Shown: positions 17,063 through 26,986, numbered from the stretch's first letter. The stretch: DNA of 64,000 nucleotides from Nitrospirota bacterium (GCA_014874185.1 JACWAF010000032.1:1-64000); one strand, 5' to 3'. Notes: generated from the sequence alone by a model not told the origin. Program-made: numbers and translations.

Positions 17063-17506
17063 ATGAAAGTCATTCTAAAAGAGGATATTAAAAATCTTGG
17101 CAGAATGGGCGATACAGTGAACGTGAAGGACGGCTATGCGAGGAACTTCCTCTTCCCGAAGGGGCTGGCGATGGAGGCCACCGAGCAGAACCGGAAAGCG
17201 GTCGAGCGGCTGAGGCGGGAGCACGCGATGCATGAGATAAAGGAGAAAGAGGACGCCCAGATAGTTAAAGACAAACTCTCCCAGGTCACGCTCACCTTCA
17301 CGGCCAAGGCCGGCGAGGAAGGCAAGCTCTTCGGCTCTATAACCTCGATGAACATCGAAGAGGCATTGAAGGCCCAGGGGGTGGAGATAGACAGGAAGAA
17401 GATAACCCTGGAAGAGCCCATCAAGCGCCTTGGCGAGTATACGGTAACGATAAAGCTCCATCCCGAGGTAAGCGCGGAGATAAAGGTCAACGTAGTCCCC
17501 GAATAG
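17063..17506 (+). CDS. rplI: 50S ribosomal protein bL9
   Basis: 147 aa large-subunit protein that binds 23S rRNA near the L1 stalk. The N-terminal domain [36 protein letters not shown] is the bL9 signature. A long connecting helix (40-75, [25 protein letters not shown]) and a C-terminal domain ([15 protein letters not shown]...[17 protein letters not shown]) follow. Full length. Nine bases before dnaB, the usual bacterial pairing. Confidence 0.98.
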   Translation: MKVILKEDIKNLGRMGDTVNVKDGYARNFLFPKGLAMEATEQNRKAVERLRREHAMHEIKEKEDAQIVKDKLSQVTLTFTAKAGEEGKLFGSITSMNIEEALKAQGVEIDRKKITLEEPIKRLGEYTVTIKLHPEVSAEIKVNVVPE

Positions 17507-17515
17507 GGGGGGTGA

Positions 17516-18922
17516 ATGAGAAGCGAGCCTCAGAATATAAAGCTCCCGCCGCAGAACATAGAGGCGGAGCAGGCCGTGCTGGGCGCCATCCTCCTTCAGG
17601 GCGAGCCGATACTTAAAGCCATAGAGATTTTAAAGGAACAGGACTTCTACCGCGGCGTCCACCAGAAGATATACAGGGCCATGCTGGCCCTCTTCGAGGC
17701 GAGCGAGGCGATAGACATCGTGACGGTCTCCGAACAGCTGAAGCGCGTTGGGGATTACGACGCGGTTGGAGGGCTTGAGTACCTGAAGACCCTGGCGGAT
17801 TCCACGCCGTCCGCGGCAAATGTCGCCTATCACTCGGAGATAGTCAAGGAGAGATCCATTCTCCGGGGGCTCCTCAATGCCACCACCGAGATAGCGGAGC
17901 AGATATATTCCTCAAGCGGGCTCAGGGCCGACGACATCCTGGATGAATCAGAGAAGAAGATATTCGAGATCGCACAGAACCGCATACGTTCTTCCTTCAC
18001 CCCGATAAATATCGCGACCAAAGACGCTATCAAGATGATAGAGGGCCTCTACGAGAGGAAGGAAGCGATAACGGGCATACCATCCGGGTTCAAGGACCTC
18101 GATGAGTATACCGCCGGTTTCCAGAAAGGCGACCTGATAATACTTGGGGGCAGGCCTTCGGCCGGGAAGACCGCCTTCGGCCTGAACATAGCCCAGCACG
18201 TGGCGCTGGAGCTTAAAGAGCCCGTAGCGATATTCAGCCTGGAGATGTCCACGCGCCAGTTGATCATCAGGATGCTCTGCTCGGACTCGATGGTGGACGC
18301 AAGCTCGGTGCGCAGGGGCTACATAAAAAACAACTTCCACAAGCTCACCCGGTCGGCCGGGAGGCTGCACGAGGCGCCCGTCTGGATTGACGACACCTCC
18401 GGCATCTCGGCCCTTGAGATGCGCGCAAAGGCAAGGAGGCTGAAAAGGGAGCAGAAGGGCCGAGGGCTCTCGCTTATCCTGGTCGATTACCTCCAGTTGA
18501 TGAAGGGAAGCGGCAACTACGAGCAGAGGGTGCAGGAGATATCCGAGATATCCCGCTCGCTGAAGTCCCTGGCAAAAGAACTTGATTTGCCCGTGCTTGC
18601 CTTGAGCCAGTTGAACCGTTCCGTCGAGCGGGAGAGAAGGAAACCCAACATGAGCGACCTCCGCGAGTCCGGCGCTATCGAACAGGACGCCGATGTGATA
18701 CTCTTTTTATATAAGGACGACAAGGAAAAGGAAAAAGACAAGGAAAGGGCCGGCTTCCCCGGCGAAGAAGGCATAAGGAGAGCAGAGGTAGTACATTTGG
18801 ACATCGCAAAACAGAGGAACGGCCCCACGGGCAGCCTGAAGCTCACGTTCCTTCCGCAGTACACCAAATTCACCGACCACTCGCCGGAAGACTACGTCTA
18901 TCGGGAAGAAGAGGCGTTTTAA
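17516..18922 (+). CDS. dnaB: Replicative DNA helicase DnaB
   Basis: 468 aa hexameric 5'-3' helicase of the replication fork. N-terminal collar domain (QNIEAEQAVLGAILL...), linker, then a RecA-like motor: Walker A LGGRPSAGKTAFGLNIA (about residue 210), AIFSLEMSTRQLIIRML, Walker B ILVDYLQLM, and SQLNRSVERERRKPNMSDLRESGAIEQDAD. No intein interrupts it. A short basic/acidic insertion (KDDKEKEKDKERAG) lies in a surface loop near the C-terminus. Start ATG 17516 has GGGGGGG as its binding site. Operon with rplI. Confidence 0.98.
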   Translation: MRSEPQNIKLPPQNIEAEQAVLGAILLQGEPILKAIEILKEQDFYRGVHQKIYRAMLALFEASEAIDIVTVSEQLKRVGDYDAVGGLEYLKTLADSTPSAANVAYHSEIVKERSILRGLLNATTEIAEQIYSSSGLRADDILDESEKKIFEIAQNRIRSSFTPINIATKDAIKMIEGLYERKEAITGIPSGFKDLDEYTAGFQKGDLIILGGRPSAGKTAFGLNIAQHVALELKEPVAIFSLEMSTRQLIIRMLCSDSMVDASSVRRGYIKNNFHKLTRSAGRLHEAPVWIDDTSGISALEMRAKARRLKREQKGRGLSLILVDYLQLMKGSGNYEQRVQEISEISRSLKSLAKELDLPVLALSQLNRSVERERRKPNMSDLRESGAIEQDADVILFLYKDDKEKEKDKERAGFPGEEGIRRAEVVHLDIAKQRNGPTGSLKLTFLPQYTKFTDHSPEDYVYREEEAF

Positions 18923-18934
18923 AATGGCCAAGGA

Positions 18935-19090
18935 CTACTTCTCTTTTTTACAAAAAAGAGGGACAAATACGGCGGATTTCATCCGCCTTGGGGCAAGAGA
19001 AAAAACTCCTGTATTTTTTCCGCTTCAACGAAGCGGAAAAAATCAAAAAATTCTCTTTGCTTCTTTCTCTTACAAGAGAAAGAAGAAGCT
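18935..19090 (+). repeat. Family A triple-hairpin repeat, copy 2
   Basis: P1 at 18941-18960 (CTCTTTTTT/AAAAAAGAG), an extra GGCGGAT/ATCCGCC hairpin at 18971-18987, central P2 at 19014-19042 (TTTTTTCCGCTTC arm) and P3 at 19060-19085 (CTTCTTTCTCTT/AAGAGAAAGAAG). It fills the dnaB-MEMO gap and ends 10 nt before the next start codon. Confidence 0.8.
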
Positions 19091-19099
19091 TTTATTAAC

Positions 19100-19903
19100 A
19101 TGATAAGGCCGCCGGTCGTTGCGGGACAGTTCTATCCCGCGCGCAGGGAAGCCCTCGAAGCCGAACTGCGGGACTATACCGAACCCGGGCTGGAGAAGGA
19201 AAAGGCAATAGGCATTCTTTGCCCTCATGCGGGTTTCATGTACTCGGGCGCCGTGGCCGGGGCCGTTTACTCGCGGATCGAAATACCCCGGCAGGTCGTC
19301 CTCATCGGCCCCAACCATACGGGCTACGGCCCGGCGTTCTCCATAATGGCCGAGGGCGAGTGGCCGGTGCCGAACGCCAAATTCGAAATAGATGTCCTGC
19401 TTGCGGACAGGATTGCCTCGGAAATACCCCTCCTTGAGCGCGACCAGTCGGCCCATATGTTCGAGCACTCGCTGGAGGTTCAGCTGCCCTTCATAGCCTG
19501 GTTCAGCCAGGACGTGAAGATCGTGCCCATAGTGATAATGAACGCCAAACTGGGCGAACTGGAGGAGGCCGGAAAGGGCCTTGCCCGCGCGATAAAGTCA
19601 TCGGTGAAAGGCGTCCTCATGGTGGCAAGCTCCGACATGAGCCACTACATCCCGGACGGGCTTGCCAGGGAGAAGGACGGGCTTGCGATAGAGCGGATAC
19701 TGGCCCTGGACCCGGACGGGCTTTACAGCGTAATCCATGCCGAACGGATCACCATGTGCGGCTACATGCCCGCCGTGATGATGCTGTTTGCCGCTCGCGA
19801 GCTTGGGGCCAGAGAGGCCCGGCTTGTGAAATATGCCACCAGCGCCGAGGTGAGCGGAGACTTCCTTCAGGTCGTGGGCTACGCGGGAATCATCATAAAA
19901 TAA
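19100..19903 (+). CDS. AmmeMemoRadiSam system protein B (MEMO1 family)
   Basis: 267 aa, catalytic-dioxygenase-like MEMO fold. Conserved blocks with metal-site type His/Cys are present: MIRPPVVAGQFYP, CPHAGFMYSGAVAG, IGPNHTGYG, HMFEHSLEVQLPF, ASSDMSHY and MCGYMPAVMML. In many anaerobes it is linked to an AMMECR1 protein and a radical SAM enzyme of unknown product; neither partner is adjacent here. The exact reaction is unknown for the whole family. Only a weak AGAAGAAG precedes the ATG, and a family A element occupies the upstream region. Confidence 0.9.
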   Translation: MIRPPVVAGQFYPARREALEAELRDYTEPGLEKEKAIGILCPHAGFMYSGAVAGAVYSRIEIPRQVVLIGPNHTGYGPAFSIMAEGEWPVPNAKFEIDVLLADRIASEIPLLERDQSAHMFEHSLEVQLPFIAWFSQDVKIVPIVIMNAKLGELEEAGKGLARAIKSSVKGVLMVASSDMSHYIPDGLAREKDGLAIERILALDPDGLYSVIHAERITMCGYMPAVMMLFAARELGAREARLVKYATSAEVSGDFLQVVGYAGIIIK

Positions 19904-19924
19904 GGTTCCTCAGATTTTTCCATG

Positions 19925-19966
19925 CATTCCCCTCTTTGGAAAAGAGGGGATAGGGGAGATTTTATC
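19925..19966. repeat. Family B repeat
   Basis: CCCCTCTTTGGAAAAGAGGGG followed by ATAGGGGAGATTTT. Between convergent genes. Confidence 0.65.
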
Positions 19967-19995
19967 AATCATAAATTCTCATGCATTTCCCCCCC

Positions 19996-20601
19996 CTAGC
20001 CCAATCCCATCCTGCTTACCCATTTGCCATATCTCCGCCTGGCCCAGTCCAGCGGCACCTTCCCAGAGAGCATGATCCTCAATGTGCCGGGGTTGGCAAA
20101 GGTGCCAAGGTAAATATGGACCGGGATGGCGACCATAAAGAAGACGAAGAACAGATTATGTGCGAAATAGGACAGAAGCACCAGTCCCTTATTGCCGAGA
20201 AGCCAAATGGTGAATCCTGACGCGGACATGACCGCCCCCATGCCGAGCAGGACCAGATAATAGAGTTTCTGCCCGGTATTGAGCTTGTCCTGGGGCGGCA
20301 GCTCCTTTTTATTTCTGGACAGGTACCCGCCCCCCATCGAAAGCCATTTCATGTCGTCCGCGCTGAAACTGAGTGAGACCGGAAGATAGCTGAAGACGGT
20401 AAGAAAGAGTGAGACCGCAAACACCACCCCGGATATGTTGTGCCAGGCGCGCATCGGCGGGAACCCCCCGAAGAGGGCCGCAACCCCGTCCAGGTGAAAT
20501 ACAAAAGCAAAACCGCTCAGGGCAAGAACAAGGCAGCTTCCCGCGAGCATCCAATGGTTCACTATCTCGAAGGCCCCGGCCTTCTTCACCATTCTACTCA
20601 T
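19996..20601 (-). CDS. Formate dehydrogenase gamma subunit, cytochrome b
   Basis: 201 aa membrane subunit that binds two haem b and passes electrons to menaquinone (FdnI/FdoI type). Four hydrophobic segments at about 15-37, 53-75, 112-132 and 150-172. Haem-ligand His candidates: FEIVNHWMLAG, MRAWHNISG, YFAHNLFF and AIPVHIYLGTFANPGT, the last being the family hallmark. It overlaps the beta-subunit gene by 8 bp and is the last gene of the operon. Confidence 0.9.
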   Translation of the reverse strand: MSRMVKKAGAFEIVNHWMLAGSCLVLALSGFAFVFHLDGVAALFGGFPPMRAWHNISGVVFAVSLFLTVFSYLPVSLSFSADDMKWLSMGGGYLSRNKKELPPQDKLNTGQKLYYLVLLGMGAVMSASGFTIWLLGNKGLVLLSYFAHNLFFVFFMVAIPVHIYLGTFANPGTLRIMLSGKVPLDWARRRYGKWVSRMGLG

Positions 20602-21358
20602 CTTTCTTTACCTCCTCCCCTTCCTCCTTGTGCGGGCCTATAACCAGGTAATGCAAGGCTGAGGCGGCCACTGTGGCGCCCAGGCCAAGATAGGCCAGGG
20701 ACTTTATGCCGCTCCAGAAATGCACTTCCGCCGGAAAGGCCGGGTTTTGCAGCATCCCGTATACTTTCGGGGAATCCTTGAAGGCGTAAAGCACGCCCGT
20801 GCCGCCCAGATCGGCCTCGCCGTAAAGGTTCGAGTAACCGGCGGCGGAGGCCTCCGCGGCAAGCTTATCCCTGTCCCCGTATTTCAGGGCCCCGCTCGGG
20901 CAGGTCTTTACGCATGCGGGCGTCAGCCCGGCTTCGGTCCTGTCGTGGCATAGATGACATTTAGAGACTTTGTTGGCCTGATCGAATCTTATCAGGCCGT
21001 AAGGGCAGGCGGAGCCGCAGAGTTTGCAGCCTATGCACTTGCCCTTATCGAAGACGACCGCGCCGTTTTTGGCGCGGAAGAGGGCCCCGGAGGATGGGCA
21101 TATCTTCATGCAGGCCGCATCCCCGCAGTGCATGCACCGCTGGCTAACGAAGAGCCACCGCTGGGCATCCTGAGCGGAGGGGACTTCCATGAACCTGATC
21201 CTGTTATAGTCCGCGCCGGTGAGGTCCGGGGGGTTTTCGAATGTCCCCCTGTTGACAGTCTTCACCGCGGGCAGCCCGTTCCATTCCTTGCAGGCGCTCT
21301 GGCAGCCCCTGCACCCGATGCACAGCTCGGGCGAAACCAGCAAGGCCATTCTAGCCAT
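20594..21358 (-). CDS. Formate dehydrogenase beta subunit, four [4Fe-4S]
   Basis: 254 aa periplasm-facing iron-sulfur subunit (FdnH type). Cysteine motifs: CIGCRGCQSACKEW, CMHCGDAACMKICPSSGAL, CIGCKLCGSACPYGLIRFD and CHLCHDRTEAGLTPACVKTCPSGAL, enough for four clusters. A single hydrophobic helix near the C-terminus (about 222-243) anchors it. As in FdnH there is no signal peptide; it should be carried out with the Tat-exported alpha subunit. 15 nt separate it from the alpha gene. Confidence 0.93.
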   Translation of the reverse strand: MARMALLVSPELCIGCRGCQSACKEWNGLPAVKTVNRGTFENPPDLTGADYNRIRFMEVPSAQDAQRWLFVSQRCMHCGDAACMKICPSSGALFRAKNGAVVFDKGKCIGCKLCGSACPYGLIRFDQANKVSKCHLCHDRTEAGLTPACVKTCPSGALKYGDRDKLAAEASAAGYSNLYGEADLGGTGVLYAFKDSPKVYGMLQNPAFPAEVHFWSGIKSLAYLGLGATVAASALHYLVIGPHKEEGEEVKKDE

Positions 21359-21373
21359 CTTCTTCAGCCTCCC

Positions 21374-24300
21374 CTATGCCTTCTGGACGTTGACCATGAA
21401 GGCCTTCGTCTCAGGTATCAGAGTATTGGCATCCCCGATGGTAGGTGTGAGCAGGTTAGAGCTGTCCCCCCCGCTTCCGTCCGTGGGATACTGCCAGCCG
21501 TAGCACCAGGGCAGTCCCACCTGATGCACCACCTTGCCCATGACCATAACGGGCCTGAACCTCTCCGTCACGATGGCAACGGCCCAGACCTTGCCGCGGG
21601 CGGAACTGACCGTCACCTTGTCGCCGCTTTTTATGTCCTTTTGCCCCGCAAGCTCCGTACTAAGCTCCACGAACTGCTGGGGCTGAAGCTCCATCTGCCA
21701 GGGCAGGTGCCGGGTCAGGACGCCCGTCTGCCAGTGCTCGGTCACCCTGTAAGTGGTGCCCACGATGGGGAACCTGGGGTCGGCGTTGGCGAAGACGTCT
21801 TCGGGCAGGCCGCCCTGTGCCGTGTAGAACATCCTGGCGGCGGGGTTTATCCTGACCTTCGCGGACATCGGATTGGCCTGAAGGGGGGATTCCAGGGGCT
21901 CGTAGTGCTCCGGGAAGGGCCCGTCCACAAGGCCGGGGCCAAAGATGGCCCCCATGCCGTCAGGCTTCATTATAAAAGGATACTTGCCGCCTTTGGCCGC
22001 CAACGGCGGGGCCGGCCCGTCCGGGACGTCGCCCTTCCACAGGCCGGGCTTGCCGGTAACTTTATCGATCGCGAGGGCCTCCCATTTTATAACGGCCCTT
22101 TTAGGGTCCCAGGGGCTGCCGTTCGGGTCCACCCCCGCCCGGTTGTAGAGTATCCTCCTGTTTACGGGCCATGCCCATGCCCAGCCCGCAAAGAGGCCTA
22201 GCCCGGTGGGGTCCTCCTTCGAGCGGCGGGCCATCATGTTTACGGCCTTTCCGTCTTTTTGCGTATAGCTCTGGCTGTAGATCCAGTTGCCGCAGGAGGT
22301 GCTGCCGTCCGCCTGAAGGGTCACGAAGGACGCGCAGAGAGCGCCTTTTTTGCCAAGCTGTTTTGGCGGGACCGCCTTTTTGTCCCAGACGTCTTCCAGG
22401 TAATAGCCGTTTATCTCCATGGCCACACGGCTGATGTCCACCTTCTCTATCTTCCCGTCCGGCCCCGGCGCGCCATAGTCCCAAGCCAGTTCCAGGATGG
22501 GAGCGGGGGACTTCCCACCTTCCTTGCGGTAAAGGCCCTTTACTCTGAAATAAAGCTCGTTCATTATCTCGGCGTCCGGCCTGGACTGGCCGATGGGTTC
22601 TATCGCCTTCCGCCTCCATTGGGCCAGGCGGCCGGAGTTTGTGATGCTGCCCTCTTTCTCCACGGAGGAACAGGCCGGAAGCAGGAAGACCTCCGTCTGG
22701 ATATCGGCGGGGTTTACGCCGGGGCCCCTCCAGAAAGAGCCCGTCTCGTTGTCGAAGAGGTTTACGTTGACCATCCATTCGAGCTTCGCCAGCCCCTTGC
22801 GCACCTTGTTGGAGTTTGCGCCCGAGCAGGCCGGGTTCTGCCCCCAGGCGAAGAACCCCTCGTACCTGCCCTTTATCATGTTGTCGAAGATCATCAGCCA
22901 GGAGGCGTTCATGCCCTCGTCCAGCTTGGGCAGCCAGGCATAGCAGAAGTCGTTCTCCTTCTTCGCGTGCGCCCCGTAGATGGCCTTCAGGTAGCTCACC
23001 ATGTACTTGGGCTTGTTGCTCCACCAGTTCACGCTCTTTGCGTCCTTGCTCTTCGGGGTGTTCTTGTCGTTGTACGCGGCGAGGTCGGCCATGCTGGCCG
23101 TGGGCACGGAGAGATATCCCGGAAGCGAGTTGAAGAGCAGCCCGTGATCGGTGGAACCCTGCACGTTGGACTCCCCCCTCAGGGCGTTTATGCCGCCGCC
23201 CGCGATCCCGACATTGCCAAGAAGTAGCTGGATTATGCTCATGGCCCTTATGTTCTGGGTGCCTACCGTATGCTGTGTCCAGCCCATCGCGTAAAGTTCC
23301 GTGCCCGCCCGGCCGGGCCTGCCCGTTGAGGCATAGGCCTGGTAGACCGCGGCAAGCTTGTCAGCGGGTGTTCCCGTGATGGCGGAGACGCGCTCCAGTG
23401 AATAGCGGGAATATTGCTGCTTCATGAGCTGGAATACGCTATGCGGGTCCCTCAGAGAGGGGTCTTTCCTGGGCACCCCGGCCGCCTCGTCCATCTGGAA
23501 CGACCAGGTCTTCTTGTCATACTGCCTTGCCTTTTCGTTGTAGCCGGAGAAGAGGCCCTCAAGCTGGCCGGGGCCCTTGAACTCCGGGTTCACCAGGTAG
23601 CTGGCGTTGGTATAGTTTACGACGTATTCCCTGAAATATAGCCCTTTTTGAAGGATGTAATTTATCAGGCCCCCCAGGAAGGCAATGTCCGTGCCGGGGC
23701 GGATAGGCGCGTAGAGGTCGGCCTTGGAGGCTGTCTTGGTGAACCGGGGGTCCACCACGACGAGCTTCGCCCCGCGCTCCCTCGCCCGCGCTATCCACTT
23801 CATTGCTATGGGATGGTTTTCGGCCGGGTTGGCCCCCATCACCAGGATTACGTCAGCGTTCCTGAAGTCTATCCAGTGGTTTGTCATCGCGCCGCGTCCG
23901 AACGACTCTGCCAGAGCCGCTACAGTGGCGCTGTGTCAAATCCGGGCCTGGTGCTCTATTGCCGCAATGCCCCAGGAGCGCATGAGCTTCTGGAGCATGT
24001 AGCATTCCTCGTTGTCCAGGGCGGCGCTGCCCACATGGGCGATGCCGTCCGTGCGGTTTACGACAAATTCCTTTTCGACCCCGGCCTCTTTGCCGCCGGG
24101 GCCTTTCTCTTTGACCTTGGATTTTGATTTGACCTTGAAAGTCCTGTCGCGGGTGTCCTTTACGCGGCGGGCTATCTGGTCCAGGGCCCAGTCCCAGTCC
24201 ACCTCTTTCCAATCGGAGGCTCCGGGTGCGCGATAAAGCGGCCTGGTGAGCCTCTGGGGATTGTTTACGAGCTGGACCAGAGAGGCCCCCTTGGAGCACA

Positions 24301-24541
24301 GGGCGCCCTCATTTATCGGGTGCTCCGGGTCGCCCTCGATATTGATTACCTTGCCGCCCTTTTCATAGACGGTGATCCCGCAGCCAACAGAGCAGTACGG
24401 ACAGATTGAAGCGGTCTGCCTGGCCCCCTTGATATCCAGTTCGGCCGCTTTTGCCTCATCAGGCAAAATGGCCGGCGCCAGCCCGCCAAGCAGGGCCGAA
24501 CCGGCCGAGAGCTTCATGAAATCCCTTCGCGACAGATCCAT
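21374..24541 (-). CDS. Formate dehydrogenase alpha subunit, selenocysteine, Tat-exported
   Basis: Oxidises formate to CO2 on a molybdenum or tungsten bis-pyranopterin. The ORF track shows two pieces (23936-24598 and 21374-23887), but they are one gene: the TGA at 23936-23938 is in frame and the reading continues ...QARI-U-HSATVAALAESFGRGAMTNHW, exactly the active-site context of FdnG-type enzymes. Sec is residue 202 of about 1055; E. coli FdnG has Sec196. Start: ATG 24541, with GGGGGAGG 7 nt upstream, giving the Tat signal MDLSRRDFMKLSAG; the ORF-track start lies 19 codons earlier without a binding site. Next comes ICPYCSVGCGITV for one [4Fe-4S]. A short AAAACGG/CCGTTTT hairpin lies in the leader. 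Expression requires SelA/B/C/D, none of them in the window. Confidence 0.95.
23912..23938 (-). promoter_or_regulatory. UGA selenocysteine codon and bacterial SECIS hairpin
   Basis: Immediately 3' of the UGA the mRNA can fold CAG-C-GCC / GGC-U-CUG around an 8-nt loop (ACTGTAGC). The position fits a bacterial SECIS recognised by SelB. The helix is short and imperfect, so the exact fold is tentative; the Sec codon itself is well supported by homology. Confidence 0.7.
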
Positions 24542-24660
24542 GGAAAAACCTCCCCCAAAAAAACGGTTGCCGTTTTTAAAAGAACCTTTACGAACCAAAG
24601 TACAAAAACACTTTAATTGAATGGATGCCGAAAGTCAAATCATCCCGTGAAATTGCGCTG

Positions 24661-24984
24661 CTACGCCCGGCTGATTCGCAGCACGGGCTTAATGGCGCGG
24701 CCGTGCCTCATCGCGGATGGCCCGGTTGATTTCCCTGAAGCCGTAGAACTTCACGAGGCGGTCAAAGGGGAACTGCCCTGCCTGATATTTCTCTATCAGC
24801 CTGGGGATAAAGCGCTGTGGTACGGCATCGCTATATCGGTATGGCAGATGCCGCTGGCGGCGATGCGCACCAGGACCTCGTCGTCCCGCGGGCCTTCGAG
24901 TTCGAGCGGTTCGATCCTCAAGGGCCCTCCCTTCCTGCGCAGAACGGCCGCCTCTATCCTGTGCACCTGTACGCCTGAAGGCAA
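24661..24984 (-). pseudogene. Remnant of a zinc-dependent alcohol dehydrogenase
   Basis: The N-terminal fragment [20 protein letters not shown]...[12 protein letters not shown] (24796-24984) keeps the catalytic-zinc Cys region of class III-like ADHs. It jumps directly into a C-terminal fragment in another frame ([20 protein letters not shown]...FREINRAI), followed by a further frame change into IKPVLRI before a stop at 24661. About 280 central residues, including the Rossmann fold, are missing. At least two frame changes plus an internal deletion make this a dead gene. It lies between fdhA and the beta-helix gene. Confidence 0.8.
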
Positions 24985-25022
24985 TGTATGTCCCCGTCCT
25001 TTCCAGGGCCTGCGGGTCCCCT

Positions 25023-26444
25023 CTAGTTATAAACCCCGTCCAGTGTCTTCCAGAGGCCGCCCTTTGCCTCCCAGGTAACGCTTACGCCGGTCTCGCGCAT
25101 TATCCTGTCCTCCATCGGCCAGGGCCAGAGAGGGGTCTTCGTGAGCACGCCGTTTTCGTACCTGTACAGTACGGAGGCGCCCACCTGCCCGCCGTCCTTT
25201 CCAGACTTTTTTAAAGGAGAGTTGCCGGGGACGAAAAGGTATCCGCCCCTGCCGTATCTGGCCGTATCGAAGCGGGGGCTCTCTTTTATGTCCCTCCTGC
25301 CTTTTGCAAGCATGCCGGCATAAGGCCGTTTCAGTTTATAGAACGCGTTGTTTTCGCTTTTGAAGCCCCGTATGCGCCCCCCTGACGAGATGGAGAACCC
25401 CGACTGACCGGACAGGAGGATGGAGTTTTTCACATATCCTTTTATGGCGAAGTCCGGCTCCTTGGGCTCGTACGGGTCCTCGGCAAGCCCGTAGAGCATA
25501 TCGGAGCCCACGATGGTCATCCTGTCCACCTTCAGGTCCGCGTCCCCTTTCTGCAGAAATCCATACCGGTTGTCAATGGAGACATTGTCCACAAAGCGGT
25601 TGCCGTAAATGCGGTATTTGACGCTGCTGTCTATATAGGCCCAGAAGTTCAGGCCGTAGATGACGTTCCCGAAGAACTTGTTGTAATTTGCCGAGGGGTT
25701 ATAGTAATTGGCCCATATGGCCGCGCCCTGCACCTCGTCCGTAACGGAGGGGTCCATGGTGCCGATGCAGTTTTCCACGATGGAGTGGTTGCTGCCGTAA
25801 ATCTGCATGAAGCCGTTCGGGCCGCCCCCGCCCGAGTGGCCCTGCCATCTGCCCCAGCACCTCCTGAGGGTGGAGCGCTCCGAGGACATGATGTTGTACA
25901 TCTGCCTCCCGGAGCCCGAGGCCGCGCAGTCCTCCAGGAGCACGTCATTGGTCATGTTCACGCTGAATACATGTTGGTTTCCGGATCCGGCGTTATAGCC
26001 CGAAACCCTTCGAAGCCTTATCCGGTCCGCGCCGTAGATGTAAAACACCTCGCCGGAGGAATTCCTGCACTGGATGCCGCTTACCTCTATGTCGTGCCTC
26101 GGGGCGGAATCGGGGGTGCCGTAAATCCGGCAGGCCGGTCGGACGTTCTGCCCGTCTATTACCGCGCCGCCGTCGTTTTCCGCCCTGACGGAAACCGGGG
26201 CGGACGGGGTGCCGGAAGCCGTGATATCAAGGGTCTGGTAATAGGTGCCGTCCTTTAATATCAAGGTGTCCCCCGGGCCCAGCATCCCCATGGCCTTTTG
26301 AAATGTGACAAGGGGCAGTCCGCTGGAGCCGTCGTTCGAGTCGCTCCCGGAGGGCGAGACGTAAAGCTCCCGCGCAGGCGCACCCGCCGGGAAAATCCAG
26401 GCCGTCAGGACGAAAAAGCACACCGCCAACAGGGTCAGTCTCAT
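25023..26444 (-). CDS. Secreted right-handed parallel beta-helix protein
   Basis: 473 aa. Signal peptide [24 protein letters not shown]. The mature protein starts [46 protein letters not shown], the common entry to pectate-lyase-like or Nos-D-like beta-helices. Repeating strands follow ([35 protein letters not shown]). Likely a polysaccharide lyase or cell-surface carbohydrate-binding protein; catalytic residues cannot be assigned. It lacks a binding site close to the ATG (ggggaaATG). Monocistronic, minus strand, adjacent to the ADH remnant. Confidence 0.8.
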   Translation of the reverse strand: MRLTLLAVCFFVLTAWIFPAGAPARELYVSPSGSDSNDGSSGLPLVTFQKAMGMLGPGDTLILKDGTYYQTLDITASGTPSAPVSVRAENDGGAVIDGQNVRPACRIYGTPDSAPRHDIEVSGIQCRNSSGEVFYIYGADRIRLRRVSGYNAGSGNQHVFSVNMTNDVLLEDCAASGSGRQMYNIMSSERSTLRRCWGRWQGHSGGGGPNGFMQIYGSNHSIVENCIGTMDPSVTDEVQGAAIWANYYNPSANYNKFFGNVIYGLNFWAYIDSSVKYRIYGNRFVDNVSIDNRYGFLQKGDADLKVDRMTIVGSDMLYGLAEDPYEPKEPDFAIKGYVKNSILLSGQSGFSISSGGRIRGFKSENNAFYKLKRPYAGMLAKGRRDIKESPRFDTARYGRGGYLFVPGNSPLKKSGKDGGQVGASVLYRYENGVLTKTPLWPWPMEDRIMRETGVSVTWEAKGGLWKTLDGVYN

Positions 26445-26510
26445 TTCCCCCCCCGCTTAAAAAAAAATTTTTACAACTCAAAGCATATAGAAAAAAGCAG
26501 GCGTTTCAAA

Positions 26511-26527
26511 CAAAAAAGCCTTATGGT
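26511..26527 (+). repeat. 17-bp direct repeat, left end of AT-rich islet
   Basis: CAAAAAAGCCTTATGGT, identical to 28491-28507. The flanking bases differ, so the identity is exactly 17 bp. Confidence 0.8.
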
Positions 26528-26562
26528 ACAGTTTGAATTTCCTCCTCCTGTTTTATGCTTGA

Positions 26563-26577
26563 CCGCTTTGGTATAAT
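26563..26577 (+). promoter_or_regulatory. Extended -10 promoter, leaderless
   Basis: TTTGGTATAAT: perfect TATAAT (26572-26577) with the TGn extension. Only 6 nt separate it from the ATG at 26584, so the transcript should start at the initiation codon. No Shine-Dalgarno. Confidence 0.55.
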
Positions 26578-26583
26578 AGGATC

Positions 26584-26817
26584 ATGGAAAAGAAGAAACA
26601 ACCTACCGATGTTAATCAGCCTGCCAAGTCTATTGTTGACCAAGTTACAGCGGAACCAGAAAGCCCGAAACCCGAAAAGAACCCTGCCGCCGTTGCTCTA
26701 GGTAGGTTAGGGGGATTAAAAGGCGGGAAGGCACGAGCGGAAAAGCTTACGGCTGAAAAGCGTAAGAAGATAGCGCAAAAGGCCGCACAATCCCGCTGGA
26801 AGAAGAGTAAAAGTTAA
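26584..26817 (+). CDS. Small Lys/Gly-rich protein with AAVALGRLGGLKGGKARA motif
   Basis: 77 aa. The N-terminal third is polar and Pro/Glu-rich. The C-terminal part, AAVALGRLGGLKGGKARAEKL followed by a basic helix KRKKIAQKAAQSRWKK, is a motif I have seen in many small uncharacterised bacterial proteins, with GG-GGK steps reminiscent of the KGG stress-protein repeat. The basic, helical end suggests nucleic-acid binding (inference). Predicted to be translated from a leaderless mRNA. Confidence 0.7.
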   Translation: MEKKKQPTDVNQPAKSIVDQVTAEPESPKPEKNPAAVALGRLGGLKGGKARAEKLTAEKRKKIAQKAAQSRWKKSKS

Positions 26818-26986
26818 ACGCCCTCCACACTATGTGCCCCGGTTAGCAATCCTTTGCGTAGTGTGCCAACCTCCTGTTTTAAAGGTATTTTATAAAGCGT
26901 GTGATGTAATTAATATCAATATTATTTCTCCATGCATTTTTAAGTCACACCATATATACTCAATTATCACTTGAGGAGGTGTGATA

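Noticed and set aside
20954-22201. 415-aa plus-strand ORF opposite formate dehydrogenase
   Set aside because: Antisense to FdhA/FdhB with clear motifs; no ribosome site.
21374-24598. Frameshifted or split formate dehydrogenase pseudogene
   Set aside because: The interruption is a single in-frame TGA at the known selenocysteine site, with conserved sequence on both sides.
24617-25078. 153-aa plus-strand ORF
   Set aside because: Runs opposite the alcohol dehydrogenase remnant, which explains its composition; no family resemblance.
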